Positions 34,837 through 43,954 of a DNA stretch of 64,000 bases are shown piece after piece. The notes beneath the pieces were generated by a model that did not search any database, had not been told where the DNA came from, and saw only the letters and a list, made by a program, of their open reading frames with translations. The translations under genes and the position numbers were made by a program. Every line of letters starts with the position of its first letter. Within the stretch, counting starts at the first letter, position 1. The stretch is from Microbacterium sp. zg-Y1090 (GTDB taxonomy: Bacteria > Actinomycetota > Actinomycetes > Actinomycetales > Microbacteriaceae), in NCBI RefSeq assembly GCF_030246945.1, contig NZ_CP126742.1:1426001-1490000 (forward strand), in the 5' to 3' direction.

Positions 34837-35813
34837 GTGCCCGACCGCTGCACGCCACCGAGCGCGCGGCTCTGATCCTCCAGCTCGTGCCGTACCTCCT
34901 GGGCAAGGGCGAGGTGTCGGTGGTCGAAGCCGCCGACGAGTTCGAGGTGACGCCCGACCAGATGCGCGACATGGTGCAGAAGCTCACCGTGATCGGCCGG
35001 CCGGGAGAGGGCGGCTTCTGGCAGCTGCCCAACGACCTGTTCGACATCGACTGGGACCTGCTCGACGAACGCGACCTCATCTCGATCACCCACTCCGTCG
35101 GCCTCGAGCGCGCACCGCGGCTGACCGCCCGCGAGGCCGCCGCCCTGCTGGCCGGTCTGCAGCTTGCGGCCGCTTTTCCCGGGGTCGGCGATGGCGGCGT
35201 GGTTCAGAGCCTGCTCGCCAAGCTGGCACGTGGTGCGGCCAGCGCCCCCGCCGATCTCATCGTGGCGCCCGGCCCGGTCGACGATGTGCGCGTCACGGTG
35301 TCCGAGGCCCTCCGCCGCGGCGTGGCGGTCTCGTTCACCTATCAGGCGCCGGATGCCCCCGCCACCACGCGTACCGTCGATCCGGCCAAGGTGCACGTGG
35401 CCGACGGCCAGTGGTACCTGCAGGGGTGGTGCCACATGCGTCAGGCGATGCGCACCTTCCACCTCGAACGCGTCAGCGACCTCGCACTCACCGATCTCCC
35501 GGTCACGCACGGCGGCGAGCCGGTGCCCGAGCTGTTCGAGCCCGGCGCGGACGACGTCACCGCCCGCCTGCGCTATCCCCGCCAGGTGGCTCCGCTGCTG
35601 GGCGACTACCTCACGCGGGCCGAGCGCACCGTCGACGGTGACATCGAAACCGCGGCCATGCCCATCGCCGACGAGCAGAGCCTCAAGCGCGTCGCTGCGC
35701 GTCTCGGCGGCGACGTCGAGGTGCTCGCCCCGGCCGGGGCGAGGCGCGCCACGGCCGCGTGGGCGGCGGCGGGCCTGGCCCAATACCGAGAGGCGCCGTC
35801 TACACTGGAGTGA
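34833..35813 (+). CDS. pafC: PafC, HTH-WYL transcriptional regulator
   Basis: A 326-residue partner of PafB, with the HTH around residues 15-60 and WYL/WCX domains after (VADGQWYLQGWCHM contains the WYL-type core). Likely binds as a PafBC complex to RecA-NDp promoters of DNA-repair genes. The gap to tatA is 23 bases. Confidence 0.9.
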   Translation: MSARPLHATERAALILQLVPYLLGKGEVSVVEAADEFEVTPDQMRDMVQKLTVIGRPGEGGFWQLPNDLFDIDWDLLDERDLISITHSVGLERAPRLTAREAAALLAGLQLAAAFPGVGDGGVVQSLLAKLARGAASAPADLIVAPGPVDDVRVTVSEALRRGVAVSFTYQAPDAPATTRTVDPAKVHVADGQWYLQGWCHMRQAMRTFHLERVSDLALTDLPVTHGGEPVPELFEPGADDVTARLRYPRQVAPLLGDYLTRAERTVDGDIETAAMPIADEQSLKRVAARLGGDVEVLAPAGARRATAAWAAAGLAQYREAPSTLE

Positions 35814-35836
35814 TCCCGGTCGTCGGAAGGACACTC

Positions 35837-36094
35837 ATGGGTATTCATGGTTGGCAGTGGCTGCTCGTTCTCGCAGTCATCCTGCTTCTGTTCGGCGCCG
35901 CCAAGCTTCCCGCCCTCGCCAAGAGCATGGGCCAGTCCGCGCGCGTGTTCAAGAGCGAGATGAAGGCGATGAAGGAAGAGGACACCTCTTCCACTCCGGC
36001 GGACGGCGCGGCCTCCCCGACTTCCGCAGCTCCGTCCACGGTCGCGCCAGAGGTGCACCGTGACGCGAACGGCAGTTCTTCCACTCCACGCTGA
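35837..36094 (+). CDS. tatA: twin-arginine translocase subunit TatA
   Basis: An 85-residue pore-forming Tat subunit with one N-terminal membrane helix (GIHGWQWLLVLAVILLLFGA), the KLPALAKSMGQSARVFKSEM amphipathic helix and a disordered Ser/Pro/Thr-rich tail. ATG has a GGAAGG site. Only TatA and TatC are here; TatB must be elsewhere or unnecessary. Confidence 0.95.
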   Translation: MGIHGWQWLLVLAVILLLFGAAKLPALAKSMGQSARVFKSEMKAMKEEDTSSTPADGAASPTSAAPSTVAPEVHRDANGSSSTPR

Positions 36095-36102
36095 GCCGGA
36101 GC

Positions 36103-36924
36103 GTGACTAGGACCGCCCCCACCCGCGCGCGCGGCGACGACGAGCCCCGCCGCGAGAGGCGGATGTCGCTCGGTCAGCACCTCATCGAGCTGCGCAAGCG
36201 GGCGATGATCAGTGCCGCAGCCGTCGTGATCGCGATGGTGGCGGCGTTCTTCATCACCGAACCCGTGATCCAGCTGATCACGGCACCCATCCGCATGGTC
36301 GCGGAATCGCGCGGCGAGCAGGCCGCGGTCGAGGTCATGTACACCAGTGTCACCGGCCCGTTCGACCTGCGCATGCGCATGGCCTTCGCGATCGGCTTCC
36401 TGCTGTCGGCCCCGATCTGGATCTGGCAGCTGTGGGCGTTCGTCATGCCCGGGCTCACGCGTCGCGAGATCCGCTACACCATCGGGTTCGTCGCCGCCGC
36501 GGTGCCGCTGTTCTTCGCCGGCTGCGCGACGGGACTGGCCGTCATGCCGAACATCGTCAAGCTCATGGCCGAGTTCCTCACCACGGGCGCCGCGGCGATG
36601 TACGACGCGAACTACTACTACGACTTCGTCTTCAAGCTGATGCTCTTCGTGGGCGTCGCCTTCGTGCTGCCGGTGTTCCTCGTGGCCCTCAACATCGCCG
36701 GGGTGCTCTCCGGCAGGGCGATCATCACCGGCTGGCGGTTCGCCGTGCTGATCTCGGTGATCTTCGCCTCCATCGCCACCCCGCCCTCCGACGTCGCCAC
36801 GACCTTCCTCCTCGCCGGCATCCTCATGATGCTGTACCTCGCGTCGGCAGGCCTCTCGCTCATCCTCGACCGCCGTCGGGCCAAGCGCGCCCAGACCCTC
36901 CTTCCCCCCGGACCCGTGCTGTGA
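36103..36924 (+). CDS. tatC: twin-arginine translocase subunit TatC
   Basis: A 273-residue six-helix membrane protein that binds twin-arginine signal peptides. RRMSLGQHLIELRKR is the conserved N-terminal motif, and the family's FxxPxWxxQxWxFxxPGL region appears as SAPIWIWQLWAFVMPGL. GTG start eight bases after tatA; its TGA overlaps the helY GTG. Confidence 0.95.
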   Translation: MTRTAPTRARGDDEPRRERRMSLGQHLIELRKRAMISAAAVVIAMVAAFFITEPVIQLITAPIRMVAESRGEQAAVEVMYTSVTGPFDLRMRMAFAIGFLLSAPIWIWQLWAFVMPGLTRREIRYTIGFVAAAVPLFFAGCATGLAVMPNIVKLMAEFLTTGAAAMYDANYYYDFVFKLMLFVGVAFVLPVFLVALNIAGVLSGRAIITGWRFAVLISVIFASIATPPSDVATTFLLAGILMMLYLASAGLSLILDRRRAKRAQTLLPPGPVL

Positions 36925-39407
36925 GCGGCGTCAGCCCCGCGGAGCGGTTCGCGGCCGCCTCGGAAGCCCGCCGGCATCCGCTCACGAAGGAGTTCGCCGA
37001 GCAGCAGCGCTTCACGCTCGACCCGTTCCAGATCGCCGGATGCCAGGCGCTCGAAGACGGCCGCAGCGTTCTGGTTGCGGCGCCGACAGGCGCCGGCAAG
37101 ACCATCGTCGGCGAGTTCGCGGTGCACCTGGCGATGCGGGAGCCCGGCGACAAGGCCTTCTACACCACGCCGATGAAGGCCCTGTCGAACCAGAAGTTCA
37201 GGGAGCTGCAGGAGGTGTACGGCGAGGACGAGGTGGGGCTGCTCACCGGTGACACCAACATCAACGGCAACGCGCGCGTGGTGGTGATGACCACCGAGGT
37301 GCTGCGCAACATGCTGTACGCCGACTCGCCGGCTCTGCGGGGGCTGCGCTTCGTCGTCATGGACGAGGTGCACTACCTGGCCGACCGTTTCCGGGGCGCC
37401 GTGTGGGAAGAGGTCATCATCCACCTGCCGCCCAGCGTGCGGCTGGTGTCGCTGTCGGCGACGGTGTCCAACGCGGAGGAGTTCGGCGACTGGCTCGACA
37501 CCGTGCGCGGTGACACGGAGGTGATCGTGTCCGAGACCCGGCCGGTGCCGCTCGAGCAGCACGTGCTGGTGCGAGGGGACCTGCTGCCGCTCTTCGACGA
37601 CCGCGCCGGCATCGCCACCGCGCAGGTCAACCAGGAGCTCATGCGCATCCGCTCCGTCAAGGGCCGCACGTTCGAGGAGAACCGCCGCGCGCAGGGCCAC
37701 AACAGCGCGCGTGACGCCGGCTATGAGCCCACCCACCGACGGCCGCAGCGGGGCGGCAGGCGACCGGTGCGGCCGGGCAACGTGCAACGCGTCGAGCGGC
37801 TCGACCGCCCGGGTGTGGTGCAGCTGCTGCAGCGCGCGAACCTGCTGCCTGCCATCTTCTTCATCTTCAGCCGCGCCGGCTGCGATGGCGCCGTGCAGCA
37901 GGTGCGGCGCTCGGGGCTGCGGCTCACCGACGGCGAAGAGCGTGCCGAGATCCGACGGCTGGTCGACGAGCGCACCGCGACCCTCAACGAGGAGGACCTC
38001 GACGCCCTCGGCTACTGGGAGTGGCGCGACAACCTCGAGCGCGGCATCGCGGCGCACCACGCCGGTCTCCTGCCGGCGTTCAAGGAGGTCGTCGAGGAGC
38101 TGTTCCGTCGCAAACTCGTGAAGGTCGTCTTCGCCACCGAGACCCTGGCCCTCGGCATCAACATGCCGGCCCGCACCGTGGTGCTGGAGAAGCTGGAGAA
38201 GTTCAACGGTGAGGCCCGCGTGGCGATCACGTCGGGGGAGTACACCCAGATCACCGGACGGGCGGGGCGTCGCGGCATCGACGTCGAGGGTCATGCGGTG
38301 ATCCAGTGGACCGAGTCGCTCGACCCGCAGGCGGTCGCCGCGCTCGCCTCGCGGCGCACGTACCCGCTGAACTCCAGTTTCCGCCCCACCTACAACATGG
38401 CCGTGAACCTCATCGACAGGTTCGGGCGTCCCGAGGCGCGCGAGATCCTCGAGTCCTCCTTCGCCCAGTTCCAGGCCGATCGGTCCGTGGTGGGTCTGGC
38501 ACGGCAGGTGCGCGAGGCGGAGGAATCCCTCGCGGGCTACCAGGCAGCCATGACGTGCGACCGCGGCGACTTCGCCGAGTACTCGGCCATCCGCCGCGAG
38601 CTCAGCGACCTCGAGAAGCTCAACCGCGCCGATCGCACGGCGCCCGCCCGCATCCGCAAGCAGCGTCAGCAGGAGATGGAGTCCCTGCGCCGCCGCATTC
38701 TGCGCCACCCCTGCCACGACTGCCCCGACCGTGAGCACCACGCGCGGTGGGCGGAGCGGTACTGGAAGCTCAAGCGCCGTGCCGACAAGCTGCGCAACCA
38801 GATCCAGACCCGTACCGGCACGGTGGCACGCGTGTTCGACCGCGTGGTGGACGTCCTGTCGGCGCTGGACTACGTCGCGGTCGATGAAGAGGGCAGGACC
38901 ACGCTGACGGCGGCGGGCCGCACGATGCGGCGCATCTACGGCGAGCGCGACCTGCTCGTCGCGGAAGCGCTGCGCCGTGGCATCTGGGAGAACCTCGACG
39001 CGCCGTCGCTGGCCGCCCTCGCCTGTTCGCTCGTGTACGAGCCGCGCCGCGACTCCGAAGGCCCCGGGGAGTACGGTCTGCCGCGCGGCCCGTTCCGCAC
39101 CGCACTGACCGAGACGCAGCTGCTGTGGTCGCGCCTGGACGATCTCGAGCGCGAGCACCACCTGCCGGGCACCGAGCCGGTCGCCACGGGTCTCGCGCAG
39201 GCGATGTACACGTGGGCGCGCGGCGGCATGCTCGACCGGGTGCTCACCGAGGCCGACCTCGCTGCCGGCGACTTCGTGCGGTGGGCCAAGCAGACGATCG
39301 ATCTTCTCGACCAGCTTTCCCTCGTCGCCGACGCCCCCGTCGCATCCACGGCGCGCAAGGCCCTCGACGCCGTGCGGCGCGGCATCGTCGCCTACAGCGG
39401 CGCATGA
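36921..39407 (+). CDS. helY: Ski2/Mtr4-like RNA helicase HelY
   Basis: An 828-residue superfamily 2 helicase. Motif I APTGAGKT at residues 54-61, motif II DEVH near 150, motif III SLSATV near 178, motif VI QITGRAGRRGID near 440, and a C-terminal DSHCT-type domain containing a CxxxC pair (HPCHDCPDREHH). It probably unwinds structured RNA for degradation. It is translationally coupled to tatC in front and lnt behind by four-base overlaps. Confidence 0.92.
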   Translation: MSGVSPAERFAAASEARRHPLTKEFAEQQRFTLDPFQIAGCQALEDGRSVLVAAPTGAGKTIVGEFAVHLAMREPGDKAFYTTPMKALSNQKFRELQEVYGEDEVGLLTGDTNINGNARVVVMTTEVLRNMLYADSPALRGLRFVVMDEVHYLADRFRGAVWEEVIIHLPPSVRLVSLSATVSNAEEFGDWLDTVRGDTEVIVSETRPVPLEQHVLVRGDLLPLFDDRAGIATAQVNQELMRIRSVKGRTFEENRRAQGHNSARDAGYEPTHRRPQRGGRRPVRPGNVQRVERLDRPGVVQLLQRANLLPAIFFIFSRAGCDGAVQQVRRSGLRLTDGEERAEIRRLVDERTATLNEEDLDALGYWEWRDNLERGIAAHHAGLLPAFKEVVEELFRRKLVKVVFATETLALGINMPARTVVLEKLEKFNGEARVAITSGEYTQITGRAGRRGIDVEGHAVIQWTESLDPQAVAALASRRTYPLNSSFRPTYNMAVNLIDRFGRPEAREILESSFAQFQADRSVVGLARQVREAEESLAGYQAAMTCDRGDFAEYSAIRRELSDLEKLNRADRTAPARIRKQRQQEMESLRRRILRHPCHDCPDREHHARWAERYWKLKRRADKLRNQIQTRTGTVARVFDRVVDVLSALDYVAVDEEGRTTLTAAGRTMRRIYGERDLLVAEALRRGIWENLDAPSLAALACSLVYEPRRDSEGPGEYGLPRGPFRTALTETQLLWSRLDDLEREHHLPGTEPVATGLAQAMYTWARGGMLDRVLTEADLAAGDFVRWAKQTIDLLDQLSLVADAPVASTARKALDAVRRGIVAYSGA

Positions 39408-41098
39408 GCGAGCGGATGCCACAGGGGTCGGCGCAGGAGGCTTCGGCGCAGGAGGCTTCGGCGCAGGAGGCTTCGGCGCAGGAGGCTTCGGCGCCGCAGG
39501 CTTCCGGATCGCGAGCGGGCATCCCGCCCCGCCCGGTGCTGCCGCTGTGGGGCGCCCTCGTGGCCGCGCTGGTCGGCGGACCGGTGCTGGACCTCGCCTT
39601 CCCGGACGTCGGCTGGTGGCCTCTGGCCTTCGCGGGCGTGGCGATCGCGCTGGTGTCGCTCATCGGCAGGACGGCGTGGGGCGCGCTTCTGGTCGGCCTC
39701 GTGTTCGGGGCATCCTTCTACTTCACCCACATCGTCTGGATCACCCGGTACCTGGGACCGCTGCCGTGGTTCGGCCTGGCCGGGCTCGAGACGCTGTTCT
39801 GGGCGCTGGGGTCGATCCCCATCGCCCTGTCCTATCGCTGGATGCCGCAGGTTCTCCCGGGTGTCTGGGGACGACTGCTGGCCTTGCCTGCGCTGATCGC
39901 GGGGCTCTGGACGGCGCGGGAGCTGTTCATGGGCTCCTGGCCGTACACGGGCTTCCCGTGGGCGCGCCTCGGGATGAGTCAATCCGAGAGCCCGCTGGCG
40001 AGCATCGCGTCGTGGACGGGCGTGGCGGGGCTCACGTTCCTGATGGTGTTCGCCACGGCGGCGGCGATCGAATGGGTGCGTCTGGGCCGCTACCGCGACG
40101 GGCGCACCGCACTGCCCACGGTGGTCGCGGCCGCCGTGCTGCTGCTCGTGCCCGCATTCCCGACCACCCCGGCCGGAACGATGCGGGTCGGCGCCGTGCA
40201 GGGGAACGGGCCCGCCGGCTACTTCGACCGCCGCGAAGCATATGACGTCTTCCAGTCGCAGCTGGATGCCACGCAGCCGCTGCTGGACGAGGATCTCGAC
40301 GTGCTGCTGTGGCCCGAGGGAGGGATCGACGCCGATCCGCTGCAGAACCGTTCGGTGGCCGTGATCCTCGACCGCCTCGCCGACCGGATCGACGCACCCC
40401 TGCTGGTCAACGGCGCCACCGAGCGGGACGGCCTCGTCTACAACACCTCGATCCTCTGGCAGCCCGAGGGCGAGAACCCGGCGGCGCTGCACGACAAGCG
40501 CAACCCGGTGCCGATGGGCGAGTATGTGCCGGATCGCTGGTTCTTCGAGGCGATCGTCCCCGATCTGATCGGTCTCATCCAGCGGGAGTACACCCCCGGC
40601 ACGAACCCGCCGGTGTTCGACGTCGACGGCGTGGGCGTGGGCCTGGCCATCTGCTTCGACGTCATCTACGACGACGTCATCTGGGAGGGCGCGCGGGACG
40701 GTGCGGAGGTCTACATGCTGCAGACCAACAACGCCGACTTCCGCGACACCGACGAGAACGTGCAGCAGCTCGCCTTCGCCCGGATGCGGGCGATCGAAAC
40801 CGGCCGCTCGGTCGTCAACCTCTCCACGGTGGGCACGAGCCAGGTGATCGCACCCGACGGTTCCATGATCGACGCGCTGCCTGCCGGCGAAGCGGGTGCG
40901 ATGGTCACCGAGGTGCCGCTGCGGACGGGCCTCACTCCGGCGGTGGTGATCGGTGCCGCGGTGAAGCTGGTCCTCGGCTGGGGAAGCGTGCTGGCGTTCA
41001 TGCTGCTGGGCGGGGCGCACCTCGCACGGCGTTGTCGTGCGGACCGCGAAACAACGACGCCGGCCCCCGCAGGGACCGGCGTCGCAGAATCAGTCTGA
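39404..41098 (+). CDS. lnt: apolipoprotein N-acyltransferase Lnt with repetitive N-terminus
   Basis: A 564-residue membrane enzyme that N-acylates lipoproteins. About eight N-terminal membrane segments precede a nitrilase-like domain with the catalytic triad regions LLWPEGGID (Glu), KRNPVPMGEY (Lys) and GLAICFDVIYDD (Cys). Residues 9-33 are unusual: five tandem SAQEA-type units encoded by a 15-bp repeat (39428-39502) place an extra acidic, Ala-rich tail in front of the first membrane helix. Overlaps helY by four bases; converges on rbpA. Confidence 0.92.
   Translation: MSERMPQGSAQEASAQEASAQEASAQEASAPQASGSRAGIPPRPVLPLWGALVAALVGGPVLDLAFPDVGWWPLAFAGVAIALVSLIGRTAWGALLVGLVFGASFYFTHIVWITRYLGPLPWFGLAGLETLFWALGSIPIALSYRWMPQVLPGVWGRLLALPALIAGLWTARELFMGSWPYTGFPWARLGMSQSESPLASIASWTGVAGLTFLMVFATAAAIEWVRLGRYRDGRTALPTVVAAAVLLLVPAFPTTPAGTMRVGAVQGNGPAGYFDRREAYDVFQSQLDATQPLLDEDLDVLLWPEGGIDADPLQNRSVAVILDRLADRIDAPLLVNGATERDGLVYNTSILWQPEGENPAALHDKRNPVPMGEYVPDRWFFEAIVPDLIGLIQREYTPGTNPPVFDVDGVGVGLAICFDVIYDDVIWEGARDGAEVYMLQTNNADFRDTDENVQQLAFARMRAIETGRSVVNLSTVGTSQVIAPDGSMIDALPAGEAGAMVTEVPLRTGLTPAVVIGAAVKLVLGWGSVLAFMLLGGAHLARRCRADRETTTPAPAGTGVAESV
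39428..39502 (+). repeat. 15-bp in-frame tandem repeat in lnt
   Basis: Four perfect copies of tcggcgcaggaggct (39428-39487) and a fifth degenerate copy (39488-39502, tcggcgccgcaggct). Each adds Ser-Ala-Gln-Glu-Ala to Lnt. The perfect copies suggest a recent, length-variable tract. Confidence 0.92.
41055..41084. terminator. hairpin terminator inside the lnt 3' end
   Basis: CGACGCCGG and CCGGCGTCG form a perfect 9-bp stem with an inner CCC/GGG pairing, within the last codons of lnt and just before the convergent rbpA stop. It probably terminates both transcripts although it lies in coding sequence. Confidence 0.6.
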
Positions 41099-41102
41099 GT
41101 CG

Positions 41103-41483
41103 TCAGGCGCTCTTCTTGGCCGTTGCATCGTGGCCGTTGCCGCGGCGTTCGCGGATGAAGGCCAGCCGCTCCTCGAGCAGTTCCTCGAGCTCGGGGATCG
41201 TGCGACGCTCCAGGAGCATGTCCCAGTGCGTACGCGGCACCTTGTCGCCGCTGTGGTCGACCTCCACGGTCTTGTCGCCGACCCGCAGCACGGCCTCGGC
41301 GCCGCAGTAGCGGCACTCCCAGGTCTCAGGGGCCTCGGCGTCGACCGCAAAGGGAAGGGTGGTCTCACGGCCGCACGTGTTGCACACGTAGGTGTGAGTG
41401 GTCCGCTCATGAAAAACGACGCCGTCCTCGCTCTGTAGGCTGGACGCGCCGAGCCGGATGCCGCGCAAACTGCGGTCTGCCAT
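41103..41483 (-). CDS. rbpA: RNA polymerase-binding protein RbpA
   Basis: A 126-residue actinobacterial transcription factor that binds RNA polymerase and the principal sigma factor and stabilises the open complex. It has the core CNTCGRETTLPF and CRYCG zinc-type cysteines and the sigma-interaction segment TIPELEELLEERLAFIRERR. The ATG at 41483 has an AGAGGA site; a TTATAC -10 on the minus strand (41511-41516) suggests a short leader. A longer frame to 41564 is rejected. Confidence 0.94.
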   Translation of the reverse strand: MADRSLRGIRLGASSLQSEDGVVFHERTTHTYVCNTCGRETTLPFAVDAEAPETWECRYCGAEAVLRVGDKTVEVDHSGDKVPRTHWDMLLERRTIPELEELLEERLAFIRERRGNGHDATAKKSA

Positions 41484-41621
41484 TGTGTGGTCCTCTCGTC
41501 GCCTGTTCAGGTATAACGCTGCGACCTGTGCGCATACTCCGAACCACGGCGGAGCGATGGGCATTCACAGCCGATCCCCAGGCCTCGACGTCGAGGCCAC
41601 GAAGCGGTGGTCGTCGACCCT

Positions 41622-42401
41622 TCAGCGGCGCCGCGGGGCGGTGACGCGCAGGGCGAGATCCGCCCGGTCGGTCACGATGCCGTCGACGCCCATGTCGAGC
41701 AGGCGCGTCATGTCGTCGGGGTTGTTCACGGTCCACACGTGCACTTCCGTGCCCGCGCGATGGGCGGCGTCGATCAGGCGGGGCGAGACGATCCGCACCC
41801 CGCGGTGGCGCTCCGGGACCTGCAGGGCGTCCACACCCTCGAGCGCCCGGCGCACCGCCCACGGCGACCGCGCGGCCACGGCCGCCACCACGCGACGCAT
41901 CGTCGCTGTGCCTGCAGAGGTGGCAGGGCGCGTGCCGTGCGCGAAGCGATCAGCGGCTTCCAGCGCGGCGCGTCGACGGGTGTCGGAGAAGCTTGTGAGC
42001 AGCACGCGGTCGGCGTGGGATGCCACGATCCGCCCCACCGGCAACGCGGCGGCATCCGCTTTCACGTCGAGGTTGAACCGCACGTCGGGGAAGGTCTCGA
42101 GCGCCTGACGCAGCGTGATCAGCCCGCCGCGCGACGTCATGAGTCTGTCGAGCTCCCGGTGGGTGACCGCGGCGACCGCGCGGGGATCCCCGGTCACACG
42201 GCTGAGGTCCTCGTCGTGGAACAGCACCACCTCGCCGTCGGCGGTGAGGTGACAGTCCGACTCGACGTACGCCGCGCCGGCGGCATGGGCTGCGGCCACG
42301 GCGGCGAAGCTGTTCTCGGCGATGTCTTCGGCGTCAGGCGGCACGAACCCGCGGTGGGCGAGCACCCGCGGCGCGCGGGGTGCGAACCAGGGGTGGGTCA
42401 C
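41622..42401 (-). CDS. glycerophosphodiester phosphodiesterase
   Basis: A 259-residue GDPD/UgpQ-like TIM-barrel enzyme that hydrolyses glycerophosphodiesters to glycerol-3-phosphate and an alcohol. AHRGF is near residue 15, the metal-binding YVESDCHLTADGEVVLFHDE near 48, and a late DGIVTDR motif near 243. No signal peptide, so cytoplasmic. Last gene of an NfeD-SPFH-GDPD operon, overlapping the SPFH gene by four bases. Confidence 0.9.
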   Translation of the reverse strand: MTHPWFAPRAPRVLAHRGFVPPDAEDIAENSFAAVAAAHAAGAAYVESDCHLTADGEVVLFHDEDLSRVTGDPRAVAAVTHRELDRLMTSRGGLITLRQALETFPDVRFNLDVKADAAALPVGRIVASHADRVLLTSFSDTRRRAALEAADRFAHGTRPATSAGTATMRRVVAAVAARSPWAVRRALEGVDALQVPERHRGVRIVSPRLIDAAHRAGTEVHVWTVNNPDDMTRLLDMGVDGIVTDRADLALRVTAPRRR

Positions 42402-43357
42402 GGCGCAGTGGGACGGGTGGCGCGCGTGCGGAGCGTCTCAGCCGCAGCGGCGGCGTCCTTCGCCTGCGCGCCGAACGCGCCGCTCACGCCCTTGAGCGCC
42501 TCGGTGAATTCGCTCGGGATGATCCACATCTTGTTGGAGGTGCCGTCGGCGATCTTCGGCAGCGTCTGCAGGTACTGGTAGGCCAGCAGCTTCTCGTCGG
42601 GGTTGCCGTTGTGGATCGCCTGGAACACCGTCTCGATCGCCTCCGCCTCGCCCTGTGCGCGCAGCACGGCGGCCTGCTTGTCGCCTTCGGCGCGCAGGAT
42701 CTCGCCCTGGCGGCGTCCCTCGGCTTCGAGGATCTGCGCCTGCTTGGAGCCCTCGGCGGTGAGGATCGTCGCGCGACGCTCGCGCTCGGCGCGCATCTGC
42801 TTCTCCATGGAGTCCTGGATGGACACGGGCGGGTCGATGGCCTTCAGCTCCACGCGGGAGACGCGCAGCCCCCACTTGCCCGTCGCCTCATCGAGCACGA
42901 CGCGCAGCTGGCCGTTGATGTTGTCGCGGCTGGTGAGCGCCTGTTCGAGGTTGAGACCGCCGACGACGTTGCGCAGGGTGGTGGTCGTCAGCTGCTCGAC
43001 GGCGCTGAGGTAGTTGGCGATCTCGTACGTGGCGGCGCGGGCGTCGGTGACCTGGAAGTAGACGACGGTGTCGATGGAGACGACGAGGTTGTCCTCGGTG
43101 ATCACCGGCTGCGGCGGGAATGAGACCACCTGCTCCCGCATGTCCACCAACGGCCGCACGCGGTCGATGAAGGGGACGAGCAGGTTGAGGCCCGGGCTGA
43201 GCGTGCGCTGGTAGCGGCCCAGCCGCTCCACGACGCCGGTGTAGGCCTGCGGGATGATGCGGATCGACCGGAAGATGACCACGATCACGAAGATCGCGAG
43301 CACCACCAGCAGGACGATCACGAAGATCTGACCGATGAACGCGCCGGCATCAACCAT
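42398..43357 (-). CDS. SPFH/band-7 domain membrane protein (QmcA/stomatin-like)
   Basis: A 319-residue protein with an N-terminal membrane helix (IFVIVLLVVLAIFVIVVIF) and a band-7 domain, followed by a coiled-coil EAEGRRQGEILRAEGDKQA region that drives oligomerisation. Such proteins scaffold membrane microdomains and are typically paired with NfeD, as here (eight-base overlap). Confidence 0.92.
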   Translation of the reverse strand: MVDAGAFIGQIFVIVLLVVLAIFVIVVIFRSIRIIPQAYTGVVERLGRYQRTLSPGLNLLVPFIDRVRPLVDMREQVVSFPPQPVITEDNLVVSIDTVVYFQVTDARAATYEIANYLSAVEQLTTTTLRNVVGGLNLEQALTSRDNINGQLRVVLDEATGKWGLRVSRVELKAIDPPVSIQDSMEKQMRAERERRATILTAEGSKQAQILEAEGRRQGEILRAEGDKQAAVLRAQGEAEAIETVFQAIHNGNPDEKLLAYQYLQTLPKIADGTSNKMWIIPSEFTEALKGVSGAFGAQAKDAAAAAETLRTRATRPTAP

Positions 43358-43835
43358 CGTCCGACGTCCTTTCTCGTGTGGGAGCGGGGGCGACTTCTAC
43401 GAGCGAACCGCGCACGGCGACCACCTGCACGCGGTCGCCGACCGCGACGTCGGGCGTTTCCGGGAGCAGCCGGGCCGTCCAGGTCTCCCCGTTGTCGAGC
43501 CGGACCGAGCCGCGATCGTCGACGAACGGCGCGACCACGCGGGCGCTCATGCCGTAAAGCGCATCGACGTTGGTGCGGGCGGGCTCCTGCCCGCGGTGCA
43601 GCGTGCGCAGCAGCAGCGGGCGGATCGTGAAGAGGAGGAGCCCGGCCACCGCGGCGGCGACGACGATCTGCAGCCACCACGGTCCGCCGAAGAGATACAC
43701 GCCCAATCCGCCGATGGTCGCGCCGGCGGCGAGCATGAGGAACGTGAACTCGAGGGTGAGCAGCTCGATGATGACGAAGAGGAGGGCGAGCACCAGCCAG
43801 GCGATCCAGATGTACTGGGTCAGATCGGGCAGCAT
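43350..43835 (-). CDS. NfeD-like membrane protein
   Basis: A 161-residue protein with three or four membrane segments and a C-terminal OB-fold domain (LDNGETWTARLLPETPDVAVGDRVQVV). It partners the SPFH protein in membrane-microdomain organisation. ATG with GGAGGA site. Confidence 0.88.
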   Translation of the reverse strand: MLPDLTQYIWIAWLVLALLFVIIELLTLEFTFLMLAAGATIGGLGVYLFGGPWWLQIVVAAAVAGLLLFTIRPLLLRTLHRGQEPARTNVDALYGMSARVVAPFVDDRGSVRLDNGETWTARLLPETPDVAVGDRVQVVAVRGSLVEVAPAPTRERTSDDG

Positions 43836-43954
43836 GGCGGTTCCTCCGTCGGTCCTTCAGGGAACACTAACACCGGGGGAGTGCCCCGGCGCTTGATAGG
43901 CTCGCCTTCCCGGCGACGCCCGTTCCGGGACCCCGAGAAGGAGTGCCCGCACCC

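Noticed and set aside
36618-39422. 934-codon antisense ORF opposite tatC-helY.
   Set aside because: Same reason; the plus-strand helicase motifs and coupled starts are clear.
39428-39502. Repeat as a separate mobile or CRISPR-type element.
   Set aside because: It is in frame within lnt, with a 15-base period and no spacer.
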